A stretch of 64,000 nucleotides of DNA from Lactarius indigo (lineage: Eukaryota > Basidiomycota > Agaricomycetes > Russulales > Russulaceae). Below are positions 56,254 to 64,000 of the stretch, piece after piece. The notes below the pieces were generated by a model. That model saw only the letters and a program-made list of their open reading frames with translations, was not told where the DNA came from and made no database searches. The stretch covers positions 248,001 to 312,000 of the forward strand of contig JAFKAC010000046.1 in the NCBI GenBank assembly GCA_025766275.1, written 5' to 3'. Made by a program: the position numbers and the translations under genes. Position 1 is the first letter of the stretch. Each line of letters starts with the position of its first letter.

Positions 56254-57118
56254 ATGTCATTCCCAGATGAGACTTCGGAGTCTGAGTCCAGTGTGTCCCC
56301 ATATAGTAAGCATTACCCACAGTACTTACCTGAGTCATATGGCCATAGGGCATTGGGCATACGTCGGAAAGATGCCCCCACATGCGCGAAAGCTTACTGC
56401 GAAAAGTGCGCCTAGCAAGGCCACTCCCACTGCCACACCTACCCCAACTGCTACCACCCCACCTGCTCCAGCTGTGGCTGCCACTGCAGCAGCACCATCT
56501 CTGGCTTCTGCTCTTGCTCCGGCCTTTCAAGCAAAGGTGGTGCCTCCAGTGAAATCAAAGGTCAAGCGCTCTTTCCTCTACAAAGATGCTGGTACACCTA
56601 CCCCTCCTCCTGCTGTGCAAACTGCGGTGCCTGCTGCGGCTTCCACTCCGAAGGTACGTCCGAGTTCAACTCACAGTATGGCATTATCACAATCTCTGAA
56701 TAGGATCTGACTGATGCGATGGTGGTGGACGACGATCATCCACCTCCGCATCGTTCACAACCTACTACATTCTTGCTCAAGTCAACGGCCTCCATCTCGG
56801 AGCCAGCACCGGACGGAAGTGATCCGGAGAGTGAGGAACACACAGTACGTACTATCGGACACTTATCACAGTGTTCCCTCCATTACCAACCACTCATATG
56901 ACATGCCCCAGCTGGCTTCGACCTCCAAGAACACCAAGGAACTCGCCCGCTCACCGGACACTGCTCCATCCATGGTTGAGGTAACCAAGGTCCGGGAGAT
57001 GGTGTCTCATCTTCGTGCACACCTCATAGAGCGTCAAATAGCCCTTCACGACGGTCTGGAAGCTGAGAAAGCGTTTACAGATAAGCTGGATGAGTTCATG
57101 GCCAGTCTTCCAGAGTAG
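56254..57118 (+). CDS. Ala/Pro-rich protein with C-terminal coiled coil, 234 aa (KDZ cargo)
   Basis: Exons 56254-56305, 56349-56653, 56704-56844 and 56912-57118, all GT-AG, 705 bases in phase. An in-frame ATG also exists at 56197. Low-complexity Thr/Pro/Ala middle (TPTATPTPTATTPPAPAVAA), then acidic DDDHPPPH, then a C-terminal helix (VTKVREMVSHLRAHLIERQ ... KAFTDKLDEFMASLPE) predicted as coiled coil. Family not recognised. It is divergent from the cysteine-cluster gene and upstream of the 551-aa gene on the same strand. Confidence 0.65.
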
Positions 57119-57244
57119 TCAAGTTCATAGCTGTAGTCTACCTTGTGAATCTACTGTTCCTCCTCAGGTTTTGGTCACTTCTGTTGGGGTGATTGCAGCA
57201 TACGATGTGACCATATTCAATCAGATGATATTTACATGCCATAT

Positions 57245-57755
57245 AGAGCGTCTAGAGATCATTCACCGATTGGCCACAGCACGCATATTCGGACATGACT
57301 CGGAGTCATGTGTCGGAAGGGCGTTTCAGCTGGAGTCATGAAGGCAGACTGCACCTCTCTGAAATGAAGTGTGTTTTGTTTCATAACCACAACGCAATCT
57401 ACTATGAAGAATATAGGTGTCTAGAGACCGTTCTCAGATTGACAATGGAATGTATCTTCGGACATCGTTCGGACGTGTTGGTCCGGTGTGCATTCCGTCC
57501 GAAGTCGTGAAAACAGACCGCATCTCTCCAAACTAAATTGTATTGTGTTTCAAAGCCATGACACCAGCCTGTTAAAGTAAGTATAAGATGTCTGGAGACC
57601 CTTCTCAGATTGACAATTGAATGGATCTTCGGACATACTTCGGACATATTGGTCCGGTGTGCGTTCCGTCCGAAGTCGTGAAAACAGACCGCACCTCTCC
57701 AAACTAAATTGTATTATGTTTCAGAGCCATGAAACAATACACTGTGAGTATGTCA
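57245..57755. repeat. About 170-bp tandem repeat, three copies
   Basis: The block tctagagac(c/t).. ttctcagattgacaat .. ttcggaca .. ttccgtccgaagtcgtgaa recurs at 57251, 57420 and 57591. Copies 2 and 3 are most alike. It lies between two plus-strand cargo genes and contains several TTCGGAC/GTCCGAA words. Confidence 0.85.
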
Positions 57756-58007
57756 CTGGTCTTTCTAAGTATATCACTCCAATACACTTTGTGTTGAAAC
57801 CTATCATGTTACGTGTGTCATGTCAACACATGGATTTCGGAGTCCTCATTTTCTGATCGTTCAATCCACCTACCCTGTATTAAGGTGATATCTCTGGGTC
57901 ATCCTCTTGGGGACTTATGAGAGCACTATATATATGCTCAACCATGATCAGTTTGATTTCCCAAATACATTCGATTTCCATACCCTTCAACAACTTTGTC
58001 TACACCC

Positions 58008-60058
58008 ATGTCTGAACACTCTGATTCATCTGCTACTCACTCTGGCCAAGACTCCAGACCAATGCCTCCCACTAAGGAGGGGTTTGTAATCACACCACAG
58101 GATGCAACCATTCTTAGAGGCTATATGGATGACTTTGAGCAGGCTGATACACAGATGAGAAAGAATATTCTGGAGAAGGCTATGGGGGAACTGTATCGGA
58201 GGCAGCCTGCCAACTCTGTGTTTGATAAGAAAGATGCTAGACAGGTATTGATATTCCATGCATGCTTATAAGTCTACTGATAGATATGCTTTACAGAAAA
58301 TCAGAAAGTGGTTCTACAACCACTACTCCCCTCCTCATCGTCAGGTTATCAAGTTCACTCGGAGGTGGTCTGCAAGGAATGTCTTCTACCATGAGGATAA
58401 GGCACACATCACTGTGCTTGCAGAGGAAATGTCCGGAGCTGTGCCTGGAACACAGGAATTCTTAGGTGCACTCCAGGAGGCAACCACTGAGTTATGGAAG
58501 AAGTTACCAATTGAGGAGCAGGAGCGCTTTGCGGAGACTGCTAAAGAATGGTCGGACAATGGCCCTCCGAAGGGCATTCAGGCCAAGTAAGTGAAGTCTC
58601 ACCACTCCATGCATCACACTGACTCACCTTCCAGAATGGCTTCGGCTGCTATCCGTGGCCGGATAGTGAGAGACTTTCAAACCCAACTTTACAGAACATG
58701 TGGAGCTCGGTCTATAGTTCTCCTTGCATACCAGAAGGAGGATGGAACTCCGCAGGTTTCAATGTATGTTGTTTATGTTACATTGCTGGCCGGACACTAA
58801 CTGTTCTATTCACAGGGATGAGTGGAATGCTGGTGTAGATGAAGGACTTGATTTCGGAGACTTCTGTCCTAACTGGAGGACCTCTGTGCTCTGGGATAAA
58901 TGGAAGAAATATGGCAGGCAGTGCTTTGGGCCAGGTTTGGAATGCATTCATCAACATATATGATTATCTCATAAGTGATACAGACGATGATCAGGGTGCT
59001 GAGAAGAACCATGCAAGGACACTCAAGGCCCCTGTCCAAATCACCACTGATGTGACAGGGGAACCAGAAATTCCATCCATTGTCAAGGGTGGTGGACATC
59101 AAGCCAAGGTGGTTCAAACAGCGCTTAGGGACTATTGTACTGCCCATATTAGTGAGTGGTCTCCACAATATACATTGTATTCAGTCACCTATGTGGATAT
59201 GTGCATTAGGGTTCATCTCTGGCAAGCGTAATCTGACCATCCCTTGGGCAAAGCTATCCACAGCTCCTACTGCCTGGATAGAGGAAGAGTGTTATCCACC
59301 TGGATTTCAATGGGCAGACCCATCAAAAATACGATTGGATGATGTCCATGACCTTTTGATCTACTGGAGGCAGTGGAAGGAAGATGGACTGACTCCCCTC
59401 ATCTGGAACCCATCATGTGAGCTGCTTGCTGAAGCGGAGAAGACCTCCGAACATCTACCAACTCGGAGACGGTGCCAGACTCCTTCCACCTCTAATCCAG
59501 ATGAAGAAGAAGAGGACTTTGCTAGAGACTTGAACAAGATCTCTGATCATCCTAGTCCGGAGTCATCACCGCTACAAATACTGCCTTCTCTGCATGCAGT
59601 GCAGAAGGGTCCTTCCAAATCCAATACTGAACATCCAGCCAGAGTAGGAGTAGAGTCTACTGAATGTCCAGAGCCTCCATCTGTCCCACAACACTCCTGT
59701 GGGTTTGGCCATTGCTTCCATGTGCAGACTTCCACTCATCTGCTTATATAGCATACCTCCATGGTGCACATGGCAGTAATGCTCCACCCTCTGAGACAGC
59801 ACCCACTGAATTGACACAAGACCCAGGTAAGTACTTTCACAAATGCTTTTGATAGTTAGCCATTCTATTCACACTGGAAGTAATCTAGCCAGAGGACTGT
59901 CAACCCATCAAGATACACCAGGCCAGAGGATGGCACTCCTCCAAGTTCACCATGGGAGCACTTTAGCCTCTACATCTGGACATATGTCAGAGGACCAACC
60001 ACCTCATTCTCACAGTCTGGGCAAGCGGCAGATCAAGAAGTCAGATAAAGCCAAGTAA
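58008..60058 (+). CDS. 551-aa protein with HMG-like segment (KDZ cargo)
   Basis: Model join(58008..58244, 58297..58586, 58635..58763, 58816..58934, 58984..59151, 59210..59702, 59777..59826, 59889..60058), 1656 bases, phases consistent, all GT-AG. N-terminus MSEHSDSSATHSG, then helical ILRGYMDDFEQADTQMRKN. A conserved-looking core follows (KIRKWFYNHYSPPHRQVIKF, then KWSARNVFYHEDK-type). Within it FLGALQEATTELWKKLPIEE resembles the last helices of an HMG box, weakly. The middle is Trp-rich (NWRTSVLWDKWKKYG) and the tail is acidic, Ser/Pro-rich and ends in basic KRQIKKSDKAK. I recall similar unnamed proteins as common in mushroom genomes, but I cannot name a function. No 2-oxoglutarate/iron dioxygenase (TET/JBP) motif was seen, although such genes accompany some KDZ elements. 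Confidence 0.65.
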
Positions 60059-60317
60059 GACTATCTTTCTACATCTCACACAGCATTCTGACAGTTGTGA
60101 AGGAATATGGACACTGGCAGGGGTTCACAGAGGATTGGTCCGGGCTACCTTGAGAGACAGAATTAAACTGTACACTCTATAGCTACATATATTGGCTATC
60201 TATATCTGAACTGTGGACTGGCTACATAATATCATTTCTAATTTTCTGTCAGACTGTGATTCATATCACTCTTCCAAGTTGTCCTGCTGATAGATATGGT
60301 TGGAGCACACTACTCAC
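60059..60317. other. Unique sequence between the last cargo gene and the right array
   Basis: About 260 bases, AT-rich, 3' flank of the 551-aa gene. Nothing else seen. Confidence 0.5.
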
Positions 60318-60735
60318 ACATCCGAGATTAAGTCTCGGATGGTGATCAATGGAACACGTCCGTGATTCTACCTCGGACAGTAATTAATAGAATACGTCCG
60401 AGATTCTACTTCGGACAGTGATCAATGAAACACGTCCGAGATTCTACCTCGGACAGTAATAAATGGAACACATCCGAGATTCTACTTCGGACAGTGATCA
60501 ATGGAACACGTCTGAGATTCTACTTCGGACATTGATCAATGGAACATGTCCGAGATCGTACCTCGGACAGTGATAAATGGAACACGTCCGAGATTCTACC
60601 TCGGACGGTGATCAATGGATTACGTCCGAGATCGTACCTCGGACAGTGATCAATGGAATACGTCCGAGATCGTACCTCGGACAGTGATCAATGGAATGTG
60701 TCCGAGATTCTACCTCAGACCATGTTTGATAACAT
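60318..60735. repeat. Right subterminal array of 38-bp palindromic units (about 11 copies)
   Basis: The unit is about TCCGAG-attctac-CTCGGA followed by cagtgatcaatggaacacg. It has the same period and palindromic core (TCCGAG...CTCGGA) as the left array, with a different spacer. Confidence 0.85.
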
Positions 60736-60862
60736 CTCTGTGTTTACCTCTCAGATGTCAAGCACACATTCTATTTGGTACAGTGTCCGATCATATCTCT
60801 CAGATGCGGAAGCCATAAAAAGTCACCATTGCATGATTACTATGGAGCTGTTTGTAAATCTC

Positions 60863-61006
60863 GTCCGTCCGAACCGATGTCGGCTGGCCCATGAATCTTG
60901 GAAGGAATCTTGGGCGTCGGCCGACGTCGGCTAGCCCATGACATATCTAAGACTCTCACCGTCGGTTGGCCCATGAATGATGGAAGTCACCATCAATCAT
61001 TATGTG
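60863..61006 (-). repeat. Right terminal inverted repeat of the KDZ element
   Basis: Inverted partner of 44226-44368; ends ...tatgtg at 61006. Confidence 0.88.
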
Positions 61007-61013
61007 AACGTGG
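61007..61013. repeat. Target-site duplication AACGTGG, right of the KDZ element
   Basis: Partner of 44219-44225. With one copy removed the integrase frame of element E reads through. Confidence 0.88.
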
Positions 61014-64000
61014 ATCCCTATCGGATATCACTTTGGTGGGGAGTCCATAGTGTGGCACCACATATCGAAGATATAACGCCACTGTTTGTTCTGCGTCGAT
61101 TGCTTCTTGACACGGGACGAATATACTGGCCTTTGAGCACCCTTGGTCAGTGATCGTAAGGATGGTATCATACTTCCCCGATTTAGGAAGCTTAACAATA
61201 AAGTCGAGGGCTACTATATGGAATGGCAGCGCTGTTTCTGTAGGGTAGATGGGTGAGATCGGCGGTTTTGGGCGACCTGGCAGGTTTTTATTAGCTTGGC
61301 AGGTATGACAGCCGGTGACGTAATCTGCGATATCCTTCGTCATATTCGGCCACCAATAGTGTTTTTGTATCGCCTGTATGGTTTTTGTCTGGCCGGGGTG
61401 ACCGGCGGTAATTGAATCGTGGAAGGATTCGATCACCCCCCTCCTCAGGGTGAGATTGTCCACGATCACAAGACGTCCGCGGTGAAAGGCAAGTGAAGGG
61501 GGAGACGATGAATGTTCCAGGTGATAACGGTTGACCCAATCTGTGGGAAGAGCGAGGAGTTGTGCTTGGCGACACCGGTCGTCGAGGGAAATGATGCGGG
61601 CGGTGTTGATAAAGTAAGCGGGAGGCAAAACGACGATGCCAGTGTTATTGTCGTTGGCAGGTACGAGTGCAGGGTGACGAGAGAGGGAGTCGGCGTGGAG
61701 GGTAGGTCCGGGCACATGGCGAAGGCGAAGGTCATAATCAGCGAGGATGTTGACTAGGCGCGCAACGCGACGATTGATGTGTTGTGGAGAGCGGTAGTGT
61801 AGGAGATTGGCGTGGTCCGTGAAGACGGTAACTGGATGGCGTGCGGCGACTAAGAGATGTCGCCAATGTTCGAGTCCACGAACGAGGGCGAGGAATTCGC
61901 GATCGTACACATCGTAGTTTCGTTCGGTGGACGAGAATGCTTGGGAGAAATACCCAACTGCTTGATGTTTATTCTGCGAATCCGATTGCGTGAGGATAGC
62001 GCCGATGGCGTATAAGGAGGCGTCGGTTTGGAGAGAATACGGTAGATCAGCATCCAGTTGTTTCAGCGCAGGGCGTGAGCAGGCGAAGGTGATGAGGTTG
62101 TCGAGAGCCGTAGCATGCTCCGTAGTCCATTCAAACGGGACGTCTTTACGCAGGAGCTGTGTGAGCGGCTGAGCGAGGTGCGCGTAACGTGGAATGAATG
62201 GTCGTTGATACCCTAGTACGCCGAGGACGCTGCGTACTTGCTTGACAGTGGTGAGTTGGCGTGGCCAGTCATGCAGGCCCGATATTTTGTCCTGTCCCAT
62301 GCGAATTGTCCCGTCAGCGATGGTCATGCCGAGATAGTCGATTTCAGTGCGTTCGAATTCACACTTAGAGAGTTTTAGGAAGTAACTCTCATCGAGGAGG
62401 ACCTGTAAAACCTTGTTAACGATCATGCGATGTCTTTGGATGTCGTGGGTAGTAGCAATGAGTATATCGTCCATATAGACGAATAGCTCCGCGGGATGCT
62501 GATTGAGTAGACAGCGGAAGATTCGATTCATTGCGCGTACAAAGGTAGCTGGTGAATTTGTGAGTCCGAAATACATGACCATGGGCTCGAACAACCCGCG
62601 GGGCGTTTTGAACGCGGCTTTCCATTGATCACTGTCTTTGATGCGGATATTGTTATATCCCCAGCGGATGTCGAACTTAGTAAACAGTGTCTTATCGGCC
62701 AGTCGGTCCAGAATGTTAGAGATCAGTGGGATCGGGTAGGTATCTCTGACCGTGATTTTATTCAGTGGTTTATAGTCTTGGACGGGTCGTAGTTTACCGT
62801 CTTTTTTCTTTAAAAAGAAAAACGACGACGCATAATGTGATTTCGACTCACGGATGTAGCCTTTTTCGAGATGTTCGTGCAGAAATTCGTCCAGATGCTC
62901 CAATTCTTTAGCGTTTAACGGATATATTTTGCACTGGAGTGTGGGAGGAGCGTCTGGGAGCAGAGTGATCACGTGGTTGTCTGCTCGTTCGGGCGGGAAT
63001 CGTTTGGCGGCTTCCTCCGAGAAGACGGTGGCGTACCGTTCATATTGTGGTGGCAGTTTTTCGGCTCTGCTCGAACCAAATTTTTCGGCCATTTGCTGCG
63101 CGATGGTGTTGATAGTGTCTAGTCTTTCGAAGGTGAGTTGTCTCTGTGGTCCAAGTAGCTGATTATTTGTCCAATCGACATCAGGGTTAGTATCCCTAAA
63201 CCAGGCGTGGCCTAATATAATGCGTGGGCGGCCAAGGGTCGTGACGTAGAGATGGGTGTTATACCAATGCTTTCCCCAAACGAGTCGAATCGGGCATGCC
63301 TTGGTGATCGCCCCGGTCGTGTTAAGGGTGCCATCGGCGTTATATGCTTGTCGAGCAGGTACGCTGATCGTGGTCATTCCGAGTTTTTGGACTAACACGG
63401 GGTCGACAAAGTTTTGCGAAGCTCCGGAATCCAGCAATGCTGGCACGTCGTCTCCGTACTCGACTTTGATGGGGATAGTGAGTGTCGTCCCATCTGCGGA
63501 TGAGAGGGCGTTAATCTCAGCTGCGCCGTCCCCCTCCAGGTCGTCGTCGTCATCGATCCCGACTTCGATGAGCATTTGAGAAATCATTTGCTTTCGATCG
63601 GTACCAGATAACCCCAGTAGTCCCGTAATCAGTGTCTGTTTATCTAACACGGGTGTAGGGGCGACCGTTGATTGCTGTACCAGAGGCGCAGTGACTTCGT
63701 TAATTCGGCTGGGACCCAGCCTTTTCTTTGGACAGTCGCGCGAGAGGTGCCCCGATTGTTTGCAACAGAAACAGAGGCCCTCTTTTCTGCACCGCTCCCA
63801 TTCCGCTTGCTCCTGAGGAGTTCGTTGTCGTGGCGTAAACGTACTAACGGCATCTACATCCATTGGTACGACGTCGTTCCGGGGGGTTGGTCGAGGTATC
63901 GTTGGCTTTGGTGGTGGGATTGCTCCCTTCCCGAGTGCGGCTACACAATTAGTAATGGTGCGGAATCGTTGCGTTTCTTCCCGTGTGGCGACCTTCCAGT
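61007..64000 (-). pseudogene. Gag-pol polyprotein of element E, cut in integrase by the KDZ insertion; enters from the right edge
   Basis: One open frame from the window edge, so gag and pol are fused here rather than shifted. Order from the right: end of gag with a CCHC knuckle (CFCCKQSGHLSRDC, near 63730-63775), aspartic protease (ALLDSGASQNF, near 63430), reverse transcriptase with VYMDDIL near 62470, RNase H, H2C2 zinc region (HPGQTKTIQ...CHTCQ), and integrase with the first two catalytic Asp (ALDFIVKLP, SDRDPR). The frame then enters the KDZ terminal repeat and stops at 60993. The remainder of integrase is at 41852-44225. No stop occurs in this part. Confidence 0.92.

Larger units (their letters stand above)
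44226..61006 (-). mobile_element. KDZ-class DNA transposon (16,781 bp) with cargo genes
   Basis: Imperfect terminal inverted repeats of about 143 bp (44226-44368 and 60863-61006), both starting CA; 7-bp target duplication; arrays of 38-bp palindromic units just inside both ends. Cargo in order: nine-exon KDZ transposase (minus), small two-exon acidic gene (minus), 16-bp minisatellite, cysteine-cluster/coiled-coil gene (minus) with a solo LTR in its intron, coiled-coil gene (plus), 551-aa gene (plus). KDZ (Kyakuja-Dileera-Zisupton) transposons are known from basidiomycetes. An element with both ends and the target site defined is unusual and useful. It lies in integrase of element E. Confidence 0.9.
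41137..64000 (-). mobile_element. Ty3/gypsy element E, interrupted by the KDZ transposon
   Basis: Minus-strand chromodomain element. Gag-pol enters from the right edge and runs to 61007. It resumes at 44225 after the KDZ insertion and ends with a 3' LTR at about 41137-41840. The integrase codons on both sides (DRDPR then FTAAFT) join exactly when one AACGTGG copy is removed. The 3' third carries three TGA stops and one frameshift, so E is inactive. Confidence 0.9.

Noticed and set aside
57996..60058. TET/JBP-type dioxygenase among the KDZ cargo
   Set aside because: Known companions of some KDZ elements, but no HxD...H iron site or 2-oxoglutarate Arg context was found in any of the cargo models.

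Overview
The window is fungal nuclear DNA, most likely from a mushroom-forming basidiomycete (Agaricomycetes). The evidence is genes with many short GT-AG introns, chromodomain Ty3/gypsy retrotransposons, a KDZ-class transposase with its CxC2 cysteine cluster, a Mutator-like transposase with a SWIM finger, and STAND/NLR genes with a fungal 'Goodbye' N-terminal domain. I see no rRNA, tRNA or CRISPR locus and no ordinary housekeeping gene. This is a repeat-rich accessory region.

Layout. (1) 1-18990 is a nest of four Ty3/gypsy elements. The oldest (B, minus) holds two later insertions: C (minus, 3141-6302) in its pol gene, and D (minus, 10787-18443, complete, 446-bp LTRs, 5-bp target duplication) in its gag gene. 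Element A (plus, 1-3140, entering from the left edge) lies against the cut end of C. A, C and D belong to one family. (2) 19000-33065 is an NLR locus. It has a truncated, frameshifted Goodbye-NACHT copy (21110-22892) and an apparently intact seven-exon Goodbye-NACHT-ankyrin gene (25104-29976, 1516 aa), plus repeated copies of their flanks. (3) 33077-38697 is a Mutator-like element with 243-bp terminal inverted repeats and an 11-bp target duplication. It carries a transposase gene and, on the other strand, a tandem array of a captured exon-intron unit resembling the HAT-repeat splicing factor Clf1/crooked neck. (4) 41137-64000 is a fifth Ty3 element (E, minus). Its integrase codons are split by a 16.8-kb KDZ DNA transposon (44226-61006) with about 143-bp inverted repeats, a 7-bp target duplication and subterminal repeat arrays. 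Inside are a nine-exon KDZ transposase gene, four other gene candidates and a solo LTR.

The insertion order can be read from interrupted reading frames that rejoin exactly once one target-site copy is removed: D in B gag, and KDZ in E integrase. Many elements look young. However, all seven premature stops I could place in otherwise open element frames are TGA, and the only two differences between the D LTRs are CpG/TpG transitions. That pattern fits CpG-directed C-to-T decay of repeats, a genome-defence signature.

Novel-looking structure includes: the KDZ element as a whole, with mirrored 38-bp palindromic arrays and a TCCGAG word throughout; a spliced exon array inside a Mutator element; putative self-priming of the Ty3 elements through an 11-12 nt LTR/primer-site match; and -1 frameshift heptamers at gag-pol junctions. 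Exon models were built by eye from splice consensus, phase and family expectation. None has been tested with transcripts or database searches.
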